From Doryteuthis pealeii (Eukaryota; Mollusca; Cephalopoda; Myopsida; Loliginidae): a DNA stretch of 64,000 bases. Positions 9,694 through 20,439 of the stretch are shown here, one piece after another; position 1 is the stretch's first letter, and each line of letters begins with the position of its first letter. Made by a program: the position numbers and the translations under genes. The stretch lies in NCBI GenBank assembly GCA_023376005.1, contig CM042152.1:89248187-89312186 (forward strand). Direction: 5' to 3'. The notes under the pieces are model-generated. The model was not told the DNA's origin. It saw nothing but the letters and a program-made list of their open reading frames with translations, and did not search any database.

Positions 9694-10084
9694 GAGAAGG
9701 GATGAAAGATGAATAGACTGAGATATATTTATCAACTAACATAGACAGATAGAAACACACTGAGATCATGAGCAGAGAAAGGGAAATAAGAACAAAGAGA
9801 AACTATGAAGTGGGGGGAGGATACAAAAATCAAGAGACAAACCAACTAGATATACAGACTCCATGACACACCCATGACACACCCATTAACATATTTATGT
9901 CCATGTGTATGAAAGAAAATCACTTGAAACAGGAAAATAAGATTGAAAACAGGTTTATAAGTGCACCATGTTATTGATGAATTTTTCAGTCCTTTTTATA
10001 CTTGGGTCATTTTTTCGTGAATGAACATGAAACTATTAAGAATATTAACAATCAGTTAACTATCATGTTTTTTTTAATGAGACA

Positions 10085-10663
10085 AACAAGAATATACACC
10101 TTCCGGGTGTAAGTATTGAAGTTTTAATGAAATGAAATACAGGATGTCCACAAAGTCTATGAGCACTTTAAAGTTATGAATTCTTTAAAGCGGACACAGA
10201 CTTTATGGACACCCTGTATATTAAAATTAGAAAGACTAACGAGATTAAATAAAAATGCATATAAAAAGATTACATTTATTTTAATTATATTTAAATTGAT
10301 TTCTACATAGAATCATTCATAGGATTAATTTTAATACACTGGGAAATAAAACAATAATATTAATGATCAATAATACCAAGTAATTATTTATCAAATCAGG
10401 TTTTGTTAAAACCAATATACAAATTAACCACAACATATATTATGTAAACCTTTATATATGGTATATAACAAACTGAGATCATGAGCAGATACATTGCATT
10501 AATACATGAGCAGATACATGCATTAATAACATGGGCTGTTTTAAAGAAAATCTAACCCAGATTTTCATAGAGACATTGTTAAAAATAAGATTTATTCTAT
10601 GTATTAAAGATTTTCGATTACAGACAGACAGACATTGAGTATCCATCATAATAAAATACTAGA
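10085..10663 (-). mobile_element. Non-autonomous Helitron, copy 5 (with nested MITE)
   Basis: The minus-strand 3' end keeps the hairpin ACACCCGGAAGGTGT but its CTAG is mutated. The 5' end resembles TTATGATGGATACTCAATGT followed by CTGTCTGTCTGTAATC, which aligns with copy 1. A 77-bp inverted-repeat element interrupts it at 10,140. The copy abuts another Helitron-like end at 10,658. Confidence 0.65.
10140..10216. mobile_element. 77-bp mariner-type MITE with TA duplication
   Basis: The ends CAGGATGTCCACAAAGTCT and AGACTTTATGGACACCCTG are near-perfect inverted repeats, flanked by TA at 10,138-10,139 and 10,217-10,218. TIRs of this kind and a TA target are typical of Tc1/mariner-derived MITEs. 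The interior is only a short loop, so the whole element is close to a hairpin. It lies inside a Helitron and is therefore younger. Confidence 0.85.
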
Positions 10664-10833
10664 CAAAACGTGACCCATTGGGATTAGGGAAAAGTGAGTT
10701 TGCAAAGTGAATTAAATCAAAAAAATAAATAAATAAATACAACCGGAGAATTTTTAAAAATACAAAAACATTAAAATCATTTGTAAGATTTCTAAGAAAG
10801 GAAATGTTTAACCTAATTCAAATTTATTAAGAA
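10658..10833 (-). mobile_element. Helitron-like 3' end, second family (minus copy)
   Basis: On the minus strand the segment ends in the palindrome-like CCCAATGGG, 11 bases, then CTAG|T. The body is the reverse complement of 6660-6820, including GTTTGCAAAGTGAATTAA. No coding capacity. Confidence 0.55.
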
Positions 10834-10899
10834 TGAAGATGTTGGCCTGGCGGGCTGTTTATGAAATGTAACATACAAATACGTTTCATGACTCTCCAA

Positions 10900-10901
<2 letters not shown>

Positions 10902-10948
<47 letters not shown>
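10902..10948. repeat. (CT)n microsatellite
   Basis: An unbroken CT tract of about 47 bases. Confidence 0.95.
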
Positions 10949-10952
<4 letters not shown>

Positions 10953-11019
10953 AACTACCATATATAATGAGGAGGTAATCAAGATATACATAGAGAATGT
11001 GAAAATGACAGGCAATATG

Positions 11020-12108
11020 TCAATTGAGACGGATCAGTTTTTGACATAAGTGCAAATTATGACTAATTAAAACCAATTAAAATGGATTTTTAAAAACATA
11101 ACTCAATTCTAAAACTAAGGAATATTTTAGTATAGCTTTTTATGTAATTAAACTAAACAGTAAAAAAGCTTTTTGGAGACAAAAATTGATTTGTTCAGCT
11201 TTAGTATAATAATAGATTGATAACCTATAAATTTGTTTATTTGCTTACTTATGTTTATATTTTCCAAGAGAGAATATGAACATAAATATATTTACAACTG
11301 ATTATATTATACCGAACATAATACCAGTAAAATGACAACAATACATACATAGAAACAATTGTGGTGATAGAGAGTCTAAAATCAATATTATCTGGTGACA
11401 GTAGAAATAATATCTTTACTTCCTGCATCCAGTGTCCTTTAAATCTTCTCTTCTTAGGCTGCTCACATAAAACTGTACACTTGGGTCCATAAGAATTATT
11501 TTTCCTTTTTCTGACATCATAATGGCCAACTAAGCAAAATTATACCTGTCTGTTCATCTTCTAAAAGGTTTCACGGGGATTTTGTTTTGTGGATATGTGG
11601 GTGGTATAATAATTATTGTTATATAATTATTGTTACACAGGCACTTGGTTTAATGGTTAAGTTGTAGAAATGGACTCGTCTTTTTAAGCTCTGTATTTCA
11701 TTGTTCATCTAAAAGATTTAACCATAATTTTTGAAAAAAAAAAAAAAAAAAAAATCTTCATAAATACAGAACTAGACTTGCAGATACTTAATGGATGGTG
11801 TCAAATTTGATACAAGATCCCATGGGACTTACTCTGTAATAAATACTTGAAAAAAAAAACAAAAAAGAAAATTCACTCAAGCTGGTGATCCAACTGCTGA
11901 ATTTATATCATTTAACATTTGGTCTAGATAATTTTTGAAGCATGAATACATGCAGATGTTATTGTATTTGATGGAAAATCAGACTCTTCCTATTCTTTTC
12001 CACACAAAATGACTTGGCAGTGGTGCTAAAAAGTTATTATCTTGACTAAGAAGGGAATAACCTAGACACCTAAAACATTCCCTTCGCCTAGACCCATTGC
12101 TATATGAA
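11020..12108. other. AT-rich intergenic or intronic sequence
   Basis: No gene is supported. A fragment of SINE B head (TTGGTTTAATGGTTAAGTTG) sits near 11,648 and a poly(A) run near 11,737-11,753. The remainder is unassigned. Confidence 0.5.
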
Positions 12109-12116
12109 TGTTAAAG

Positions 12117-12313
12117 GGTTATTTCCTATAAGTCTAACATGATCATAGGGGAACCACTTTTAACTGATAAATTATCTATTTATTTTCCCATTAAACTAAC
12201 CCTAAACCCTAACCCTAACCCAATCTTCTTTTTTCCTAGTAGATCAATAAATAAATAATTTATCAGTCAAGAGTGGTTCCCCTTTGATCATGTTAGACTT
12301 ATAGAAAATAACC
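12117..12313. mobile_element. MITE with telomere-like core and 8-bp duplication
   Basis: Long inverted arms begin GGTTATTTCCTATAAGTC and end ATAGAAAATAACC (reverse complement with few mismatches). TGTTAAAG flanks the element at 12,109-12,116 and 12,314-12,321. The loop holds AACCCTAAACCCTAACCCTA. An 8-bp target duplication points to the hAT group or a similar TIR superfamily, but the terminal bases are not classic hAT. No transposase is present. Confidence 0.85.
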
Positions 12314-12317
12314 TGTT

Positions 12318-12445
12318 AAAGAGTCCAGTCTGTCCTACTATTTACCCATAGCAATGGTAGGGGAGATGAGATTGATTTATTTCCCAAGGTCATTGGTTGA
12401 AGTCTCGTCGAGAATTCGAACTCGGGTAACCAAGTCCGTTTCCTC
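12318..12445 (-). mobile_element. SINE B fragment (minus)
   Basis: CAGTCTGTCCTACTATTTACCCATAG and an inverted box B (GAATTCGAACTCGGGT) are SINE B sequence in reverse. The preceding MITE inserted at or near its edge. Confidence 0.55.
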
Positions 12446-12469
12446 TAATATTGACTTTTACGCCCACTA

Positions 12470-12610
12470 TGAGGCGCACTTAGTGTAACTGTTATAGTTG
12501 TGGGACCGAATTCAAATCTCAGGCTGAGCTGTCTGAATTTCCCTTCGTGCTAATAACATTGGAATAAACATGAACCCATGCCCCCCCCCCCTAACTCTGC
12601 TCAAACTAAA
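12470..12610 (+). mobile_element. SINE B fragment (plus)
   Basis: Head TTAGTGTAACTGTTATAGTT, box B-like AATTCAAATCTC and GTGCTAATAACATTGGAA follow the SINE B order. The tail is lost in a C-rich run. Confidence 0.6.
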
Positions 12611-13619
12611 TTGTAGGGCATCTGATAATTTTTATTTTTGTAAAGAATGATTGAAATGTGAATATTTATGTTACAGGGAGACAAACATAATTATCTTCTG
12701 GTGGATTGTGGGTATAACTTCCCGCATCACATGTCTATTGGTCACATGATAATTCAGGCTCTCCAAACATCTTGTTTTGTTCCTTTACTTTCTAATAAGA
12801 ATGTTCTCTGGGGGAATAATACTAAGTCCAATTACCGTCGAATTGGCAAGACAAGATAGCAAGCAGTTGTAACTGAAATACGTTTCTGGTTTGCTGCTAA
12901 GACTACTGCAAAATGGCAGGATTTATGGAGCCTCAGAGGATCATACAAACCAAGCAGCCAATCAGGACTCAGGGAATGGAATCACCCAAATGCATGAGTG
13001 GACTGTTCTGAATTCCCATAAGTACCAGTTGTCTTGACACTGATTCAGTTGTGCCCAGTCACATTGTTCAAACCAATAGTAGACTGACTGACTGACTGAC
13101 TTCAATATCTTCATTTCTTTGAATTGCTTATAATTCTTTGAGGATTTTTGAATTTCTTAAGATTATTTCCTGTATACGTCATTAAATGTATTTGTTTTTT
13201 CCTTGACATCAGTAAAGAATTGTCATGCCGTCCCTTTATTGAGACCAGTTGGCAGTTAAAAGGACAATGCTGTGCATGTCCTTTCCACATTAACATATGT
13301 TCAAGGCTCATTTGAAAAAAAATTGTTACTGGTCTCACTTCTCGGATTAAAGCCATAGGTAACAGCTAAGCAAATAAGTAAATCACCAATATATCAGTTC
13401 AAACATGGTAGATACTAAAAAGAATATTTTAATCTACTATTATTGTATTAAATGTTGCTAAAACGTTTGAGTTTCCTGAATTCAGAAAGTAAGTCTAATG
13501 TTCATATGCATCAATCTTGAAATGATAAGTCTTGAAATAAAAAAAAACTCCTGATGATGACTTAAAATTAAAACTGGCCAGGATTAATAAAAAAATATAA
13601 AAATTTAGTTACCAATGTT

Positions 13620-13642
13620 TATGTGTGTTTTGTTTTTAAATT

Positions 13643-13676
<34 letters not shown>
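13620..13676. repeat. (CA)n(TA)n microsatellite
   Basis: CA repeats followed by TA repeats, 13,644-13,676, bounding the hammerhead-bearing repeat to the right. Confidence 0.9.
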
Positions 13677-13677
<1 letters not shown>

Positions 13678-13679
13678 TA

Positions 13680-13879
13680 TGGAATAAACAAATTGTTATA
13701 AAAATCTATAAATCCCCAAAATGCTTAATACTGGCCTGGAGAGCAGAATAAAAACTAAAATGAAGGAATATATATATATTAATGTTAATCCTAATAAGTC
13801 ACATATACCAACTAATAGTTTCACTTACTAGCTCATCAGGGAAAGAATCTGACATTTTTGTTTAACACAATCCTAGCAG

Positions 13880-13914
<35 letters not shown>

Positions 13915-14075
13915 CTTTTGGCCAAGTGTTATGGTGTTAATTGATTATTTTCTTGGTGTTTTCTTTTTTAAATTTTTTTCCCAGGCAAAGTTTTGTAGTA
14001 TATTTCTACTAACAAATTATTTGCCTTTTTTTCATTACCCCAAGGGTTTACTAATAGGATTAGTATACTGAATAT
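13680..14075 (-). mobile_element. Dispersed hammerhead-bearing repeat (copy C)
   Basis: Two blocks match the repeat at 53,385-53,770: the hammerhead block at 13,798-13,853 and the block at 13,915-14,060 (GGCCAAGTGTTATGGTGTTA through TTTGTAGTATATTTCTACTA), which is the reverse complement of 53,390-53,545. A TA tract (13,882-13,912) separates them. No coding. It may be a Penelope-like terminal repeat or a retrozyme-type element. Confidence 0.6.
13798..13853 (-). ncRNA. Hammerhead ribozyme-like motif (copy C)
   Basis: On the minus strand: GTCAGAT (stem I 5' strand), then CTGATGA, GCTAGTAAGT (3-bp stem II with G-U closure), GAAA, CTATTAG (short stem III) and cleavage context GTT, then GGTATATGTGAC closing stem I with one mismatch. 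Core residues are all canonical with no extra base. Equivalent copies are at 39.7 and 53.7 kb. Confidence 0.6.
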
Positions 14076-14222
14076 ATATATATATATTTATATGTATATA
14101 ATATATATATATATATATAGAGTTTTTTTCAATAATCGTTGTGGCCGAATTATTGGTTAAGATAACTAAAATATATGTATATCTATCTATACATATATAT
14201 ACATACATACATACATACATAC
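14050..14222. repeat. TA- and (CATA)n-rich simple sequence
   Basis: Interrupted TA tracts around 14,074-14,119 and a (ACATAC)n-type run near 14,198-14,222. Confidence 0.85.
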
Positions 14223-14545
14223 AGTGGTTCTGAACTGGTTGGGATAGATAACAAATTATTAAATTTTATTTAACAACATTTATATATGAGTTGTTTTTTT
14301 GTTTTTTTAAATCTCTGTCTCTCTCACATGAAAATTACAAACACTTTCATTTCTTAATAATTGTGGATTTTTTTCTGAATCACTTTGAAACCTGATAACC
14401 AATTATATGAACATAACTAAGCCAAACCTGGAATGATAATCAGGCATTGTTGAACACACACACACACACATGCACACAAACGCACACATAACCCACCCAC
14501 CCCCACACACATATAATTTGGAAGATATAAGACATAAACAAAAAT

Positions 14546-14690
14546 CTCAATGCATTTTTATAGTAAAATTAGTCTCAATGCATTTTTATAGTAAAATTAG
14601 TCTCAATGCATTTTTATAGTAAAATCAGTCTCAATGCATTTCTATAGTAAAATCAATTTCAATACATTTCTATTATAAAATCAGTCTATA
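14546..14690. repeat. 28-bp tandem repeat, five units
   Basis: Unit AGTCTCAATGCATTTTTATA plus GTAAAATT is repeated five times without spacers; the first three are almost identical and the last two decayed. Related CATTTCTAT-GTAAAATCA phrases appear near 57.7, 58.9 and 59.0 kb. Confidence 0.9.
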
Positions 14691-15309
14691 GTCCGAATAA
14701 TCCAAATAATACAAATTATCAAGCCTCATCTCAAAAGTTCAGAGAAATAATACATTATATCATTATAATCTTTTGAAGTAAGACAATAAATGTCTATTTA
14801 TTTAGTTCACGTTAGAATTGTTCAATACTAAATAAACATGTTGAAGAGACTTTATCTCAAAATATTAAGAATAAATCACATGTTAATTAACAACACCATA
14901 GTTACCTTATTTTTCTTTACACTTGCATTGTGATAACCTTCAAAACCAACCACCAAACCAATATAAACACGATGCTTCAAGCAAATTATAAAACATTTTT
15001 AAAACTAATTCTTGTTTGGAATAAGAGAATTAAATTCCCCTAATCTGTGACTATATATTTTGTAACAGCTGGCAGTAAGTATTTTAACTTCAATCTTTAA
15101 TCTTGGTAGAACTATTAGTATTTGACTTTAGACTTAACATTGACATTATCACTTGTTTAGTTATTAATAACTATGACTAATTGACTAACAGTTCAATATA
15201 TAACAAATTACTTATATTTATTACATTACTATCATTCTAAATATGTTCATCCCTACGTACTGGCTTCTTTGCTACTCTAAATCATATAAGTCAGTAGTCA
15301 TTGCGGGTA

Positions 15310-15797
15310 TGTAGTAGTCAGCTACTACCAACTACTGGACTTCAATAAACAACAGATACGTATATACAAAGAGAGGACCCTTCTTTATTTTCTTCGGTGT
15401 GTGGGTGGTAAAGGCGCAGAGCTTCACAATGAAAATGCCGGTGGCTGGCAAAGAGCGCAGTGTTCACAATGAGTGCCTGAGGGGTATTTACTGATGGGAG
15501 ACGTGAAGTGTCCTTTTTGGCTGCCGGCTCGAATCTCTGTGTGTCGGCTCGAATCTTCTCGCCTTTACATTGATAGATACGCCTCCGCATCTTTATCTTT
15601 TGATCTGATAATGGACATTTGTTATATATTTCTTTATCTTCTCCCTGCTTCCTTGCCCGGAAACCCTCTCTCCCGTTTTTTAACTTCTTTGTTCGCTCTT
15701 AACGGGAAAAAAGTCCTTTGTCATTTTTTTTTGTCTTTTCTTCGTTTAATTTAACCGGAAATTCCTATTTCCGTTTGTTCAATATACAACACCTACA
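15310..15797 (-). mobile_element. LTR-like sequence (solo LTR candidate)
   Basis: On the minus strand it begins TGTTGTATATTGAACAAACG, has an AATAAA-less GC-rich middle, and ends near CTACTACA; the start matches the sequence at 40,095. The local G+C content is above that of its surroundings. No convincing target duplication is found at these ends, so the boundaries are approximate. Frames on both strands here are not supported as genes. Confidence 0.5.
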
Positions 15798-15816
15798 CAC
15801 ATCAACCAATGCTGAT

Positions 15817-17307
15817 TCTTATTATAATGGAGATTGTGAGTTTGTCTGTCTGTAACCGAAACTATATTACTACTCAAGTCACAATTCCATTAGTTATTTA
15901 CACCACATTCTCCATGATTTTATTTTTATTCAATCCTCAATTATTAACGAAATTGTTTTACATTATTGATACTGTTGACCATATCTACATACTAGGATAT
16001 TTACCACATACCCCACATGTATGGGTTAGGCACAAGGCCCTATCAATGTGGGACCACTCACAAGCTGAGACTCATGGGTGGAGGGTGCAAAAAATGCGTT
16101 GATCCCATTGGCATTCCCCCTCAAGGGGCGCCTCAAACACTGGGCAATAAACCCAGCCCTGCCGCTTTAAACCAAGGGGGCAGGTGTTGCCTGGAGGGAT
16201 GGCTCCCTAGGATCAACAATGCTATCTTGTAAGGTCCAGCAGCCAAAGTTCACTGGACCCCCCGGTCGAAACCGGAGTTAGAGATATTTACCTCGTACCC
16301 CACTTGTACAGGTTAGGCACAAGGCCCTATTAATATGGGACCACCCACAAGCCTAGACTCATAGGTGGAAAAATTGTGTTGATCCCATCGGCTTTCCCCC
16401 TCAAATAAACCCAGCCCCGCCCCTTTAAATCGAGGGAGCAAGTGTTGCCTGGGGGGATAGCCCTGGGATCAACACTATTAACTTGTAAGGTCCAGCAGCC
16501 GAAGTTCACTGGAACCCTGGTTGAAACAGGACTTAGATATGTTGACCATATCTACAGGTATTTGCCTCTCATCCCACATATGAGAGCATGACACAAGGAC
16601 ATTTTTATGTGGGCCCACCCACAAGCCGAAGCTCATGGGTGGTAGGTGAAAAAAATGTGTCGATCCCGTCAGCATTCCCCCTCAAGGGGGGCACCTCAGG
16701 TGCTGGGCAATAAACCCAGCCCTGCCCCTTTAAATCGAGGGGGCAGGTATTGCCTGGGGCAATAACCCCCTGGGATCGACGCTATTAACTTGTAAAGATC
16801 CAGGGCCGAAGCCACTGGATCCCCAGCCCATTGGGCAGGTCTACATACTAATAACAACATGCAGTTGTATTTATATATAAAACAAAATAGAAGTTTACAG
16901 TGTGAATGGGAAGGTTAATTTGCATATTGATATCAAAAATTTGATTTTAATAAATATGTGCTTAGTATTATTGATTTCTAATTCTTTGGTTTTATCTTAA
17001 TGAATATAAGCAAAAATCTTGGGGACAAATCTTAAAAGAAATCCATTAACAAGAAGAAATAACTGTAATTTTATTCTTTACTTTCTATTTTAACTAAATA
17101 GTTAAATTAGGAAAATTTAGAAAATGAAAGACAGGAGTGATGGATAAGTATGTTTCAGTTGTTCTATTTTTTTTGATTATACCCATCTCTATTTCAAATC
17201 TTTTTATCTGCATTCTTATTTAGTTTCATTAGCCTTTCAAATTTAATATAATATTTCATGACATCAAAATTTAGATACTTGCAGACTAGACTGTATATTT
17301 TTGCTAG
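15817..17307 (+). mobile_element. Non-autonomous Helitron, copy 2, with triple retroposon insertion
   Basis: The 5' end TCTTATTATAATGGAGATTG and the 3' end TTTTTGCTAG|T match copy 1, though the terminal hairpin is decayed. Homology to copy 1 runs on both sides of a GC-rich block at 15,990-16,840 (for example GTGAATGGGAAGGTTAATTT near 16,902). No Rep/helicase coding. Confidence 0.75.
15990..16840 (+). repeat. Three head-to-tail copies of the GC-rich retroposon
   Basis: Units start near 15,990, 16,285 and 16,560, each with a TACCCCAC-like start, CTCATGGGTGG or similar, TCGATCCC or TTGATCCC, and ATAAACCCAGCCC. The junction phrase TGTTGACCATATCTACA recurs at about 15,974 and 16,539, so at least one unit inserted beside another into the same target or was amplified with it. 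Confidence 0.75.
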
Positions 17308-17462
17308 TCTATCTAATGTCATAAACTGACTTCATTTTTTGTCATTGCAGGACTGATCCATAAAGTGGATAATAACAAAAATTTTGTGAAATATTGAAAA
17401 ACAAGAAAAAGTTATTCTTGCAGATTTAGTCAAAAAGTCTGCAACAAAGTGAGAGGATAAAT

Positions 17463-17716
17463 GGACCATATGACCTTTAGGCATCCCTTTTTGATCTCGA
17501 TTAAGAAAGGACATGTTTTTCATTTACACCGTCAATATCCGGTTGTTTTAACAGATGATTTTTAGATTCTTTTTTTTTTTAAATTATAAAACTAACCCCA
17601 AACCCTAAACCCCCAACTTTAACCCCTAATAAACAACCGGATATTGACGGTATAAATGAAAAACATGTCCTTTCTTAATCAAGATCAAAAAGGGTTGCCT
17701 AACGGTCATATGGTCC
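17463..17716. mobile_element. MITE with telomere-like core, second family (copy 1)
   Basis: Ends GGACCATATGACC and GGTCATATGGTCC begin arms of about 95 bp. GATAAAT flanks it at 17,456-17,462 and 17,717-17,723. The loop carries AACCCCAAACCCTAAACCCC. A sister copy is at 27,677. The frame on the minus strand here lies within the arm and is not a gene. Confidence 0.85.
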
Positions 17717-17974
17717 GATAAATTGGCAATGCTGTAAATATTGCTGCATTTAAAGATCTCTGACGTTCCAGACAGAACAGCTACTGCTCTGGTATTAATT
17801 CCTTAAAAAAAACTACACTTGTTATATTATTGATTTTTAGTATACATATGCAGTCACTATGTTAACTAATTCTAGAAATTTAGAAAACTTAATGCAATAA
17901 CTGGTTTCCTCAAGAAGAAAAAAAAGAAGATCTTTTTATTTTCTAGAATGATTTCAAGAGATTTGAGAAATGCT

Positions 17975-18240
17975 GGGTATGTATTTACCCAACCTTGGAC
18001 AGGATGTGACACAAGGTTGATTTTTATGGGGAGTAAATCTGGTTTGAAGGCAGAGATTTCCTTCTCTTAGACTGGTTGCCTAAACAAGGATAAAGAGCCT
18101 GACTATCAAGATATGAGGAGAGCACAGTGAGATTCATGCTTTTTATCAAGGATATTAGCACGATGTGAAATGTGGACAGCCTCGTTCAGGACTTGAACTC
18201 AGGTCACTGATTTCATTTCTGAAGACAATAACTGTTACAC
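17975..18240 (-). mobile_element. tRNA-derived SINE, family B (minus)
   Basis: Reverse order of SINE B: CAGGATGTGACACAAGGT tail, GACTGGTTGCC centre, and inverted box B (GGACTTGAACTCAGG) near 18,190. It is immediately followed by the solo LTR, which inserted into or beside its tRNA end. Confidence 0.75.
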
Positions 18241-18244
18241 TTAG

Positions 18245-18713
18245 TGTTGTATACTCTCTTTCTTTACTTTCTTACTTCTATTCTTCTAGCGTCTCTTCTA
18301 GAGTCTGGACTTCGTCTTGGGGACTTCGTGTCTGGTCTTCCATTGGGGATTTCTCTTTATCAGAAGCCCTGTGTCATTGGTAGTTTTTAGATAATAACAC
18401 AAGACTTCAATTTAACTTAGATCATATTTTATTCTGAAATCCCCACCAGACTACCTGTGTAGATTGAGTCGGCACCGTGCATAACATGACTTACCACCGT
18501 CGTGGCTTTGGCCGATCTCACTAAAACATCTCTTTCTAATCAAAACCGGAAGAGGGTCTTCTCCACCGATTCTCACGGTATCCACCAGAAGGATCAGGAC
18601 TGAGATCAAGCCTTATCATTCAATCCTTCAAGGCCACCGGCTGAACTTATAACAGCCATTTTGGTTTCTACACTACTATACATAAATATTAGGAATCTAA
18701 TAATTATGTGACA
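18245..18713 (-). mobile_element. Solo LTR with TTAG duplication
   Basis: The plus strand reads TGTTGTATACTC... to ...AATTATGTGACA, that is TG...CA ends. TTAG is present at 18,241-18,244 and 18,714-18,717. On the minus strand it starts TGTCACATAATTATTAGATT and matches the copy at 38,953. The polyadenylation-like region lies mid-element. No gag or pol is present, so it arose by LTR-LTR recombination. A 4-bp duplication fits the Ty3/Gypsy group. Confidence 0.85.
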
Positions 18714-18779
18714 TTAGTGCACCTAGGGAATGCTGGGTAATATAAAAGATTAACATAAGGATCACATTTATTTTATACA

Positions 18780-19330
18780 TCATCCTCACAACTCTTATTT
18801 CTCACATTTATGTGTTACTTTTCTATATATGTGTGACAGAGAACACGAGGTGAGTGGCGAACGTCAAGGCCTGCCGTATTCTCGAAGGAAGCGGACTAGG
18901 CTTTGCCTGACATGTAGGACTGTAGAATCGAACCTGCTTCCTTCAGAATGCAAACATTGTCACCAAAGTTGAGAAGCTACAGTCCCGGATGTAAGTGCCA
19001 GGTGCCCGGATGATGGCTATGATGATTCCGGCGGCCAGGTTTGGCTCGAGAATCTCGTGTGTGGGGCGCAGACACCCGGATGTTGAGGAGAAATTAGTAT
19101 AAATAGAAGTGGGGTGACGACAGGAGTCGAGTTGCGATTTTTCAGCTGCTGAAGATATTTGAGTTGGTGATTTTACGATGACGACGGATTTTTTGTGCTA
19201 TAGATTTTGTGACGGTGACAACATTGTTGACCCCCCCCCTCTCTTCAACAAGTCGAATTTATTTTTCTCCTCTATTTTTTTTTCTTTTTCATTCCAGAAT
19301 ATACTAGATTGTATAAACACATCTTTCAAA
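18780..19330 (+). other. GC-richer block with TATA motif, unassigned
   Basis: The G+C content rises here. A short frame near 18,885-18,975 reads RKRTRLCLTCRTVESNLLPS and then ECKHCH, a CxxC...CxxC pair, before a stop. Downstream, TATAAATAGAAG near 19,099 resembles a core promoter. The combination could be a retroelement LTR or a transposase tail; I cannot decide. Confidence 0.3.
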
Positions 19331-19604
19331 TACAAAAGTTTTTGTTGGGATAATCAGGTAAGGAAACTGTTATTGACATATTTAAATATGGATGAGCTAG
19401 GGCTGAGTCAAATTAGCCTCAGGTGTTGGCCAATCAGTGAGGAGGATTTTGGATGGATCATTTGCATATGAAGGGATAAATACAAACCCCATAGGGAATT
19501 CAACAGGGATATGATGTTACACCAACAGAATATGACCAGCAGTTATATCAACTTATAACAGGATGTAATATGATACATAAAATAAAACACATAGATTTTC
19601 TATC

Positions 19605-20105
19605 TATTTCTCTGAATTTTTTAGATGAGGCTTGATAATTTGTATCATCTGGATTATGTGGACTATTGTCCTCTTCTTTATTGTTATCTGTACAATGGAT
19701 TGAATAAAGGTTTGAGTTCAAAGTTCTGTAATGGCTCCTGATTACGACAAGAAGGTTCCCGTGTTCAAAAAGAAGGTTCCTGAGTTCAAGAAGGCTCCCA
19801 ATTTGAGAAGGCTCCTGAGATTGAAAACAAGGTTCCCAAGTTCGAGAAAGCTCCTGGATTGAATAAAGGGTTGGGTTCAAAGTTCTGTGATGGCTCCCGA
19901 TTACAACAGGAAGGTTCCCAAGTTCATAAAAGAAGGTTCCCGAGTTTGAGAAGGCTCCTAAGTTCGAAAACAAGGTTCCGAGGTCGAGAAAGCTTCTGAG
20001 TCCGACAAGAAATACCCGAAGAAGGCCGGAGGGCACATAGGCCAAAACATTGTGCAGATAACAATAAAGATGAGGACAATAGTCAGAAGAATCCAGATGA
20101 TACAG
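19605..20105. repeat. Foldback repeat with internal AAGGTTCC tandem units
   Basis: The arms 19,607-19,694 and 20,045-20,105 are inverted copies (GATGAGG...ACAATAGTC). Between them, degenerate units of about 27 bp based on AAGGTTCCCGAGTTCGAGA alternate with AAGGCTCC. The right part holds ACCCGAAGAAGGCCGGAGGG...GGCCAAAAC, a hammerhead-like core seen better preserved at 56.6 kb. A minus-strand frame of 165 codons spans it, but only because of the repeats. Confidence 0.75.
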
Positions 20106-20439
20106 ATTTTCTATTCATATTTATATCTTTTAAAATCTAGTTTGGATGTATTAAAAGTTTTACAAGCACATAAATATAGTGACTATTGAGGTAAATGCAT
20201 GAACTACTATTGGCAGATCATTGTCTGTATGGAAATCTGATCTCTCTGATAAAATAATACATAAATTCTTCAAAGCTATAACCTTGTTAGTACTACTGTA
20301 TAGCTTCAACACTTGGACCCTAACAAAACACTTGAACAAAAAGCTAGATGGGAAGGCTGCTATGTATAGTTTTAAACAAATCCTGGAAGAAGCACATTAG
20401 AATCTATACATTCAGTTACCCAACCCCATATCTTGCAAA

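Noticed and set aside
12190..12222. CCCTAA repeats as a chromosome end or interstitial telomere
   Set aside because: Only three to four units, inside a MITE loop with target duplications; the same cores occur at 17.6 and 27.8 kb.
12668..12859. Exon candidate after ATGTTACAG at 12.67 kb
   Set aside because: The acceptor lacks a pyrimidine tract and the peptide has no recognised domain.
13111..13356. 81-codon minus-strand frame as a gene
   Set aside because: No domain or splice context; the start of the frame lies beside repeats.
14546..14690. 28-bp direct repeats as a CRISPR array
   Set aside because: The units are contiguous with no spacers, the genome is animal-like, and no cas genes are present.
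15310..15797. Target duplication for the LTR-like sequence at 15.3-15.8 kb
   Set aside because: GGTA on one side and CACA or CCTA on the other do not match at any reasonable end, so complete solo-LTR status is not claimed.
19548..20045. 165-codon minus-strand ORF
   Set aside because: It is produced by degenerate AAGGTTCC tandem units within a foldback; other copies of the repeat do not keep the frame.
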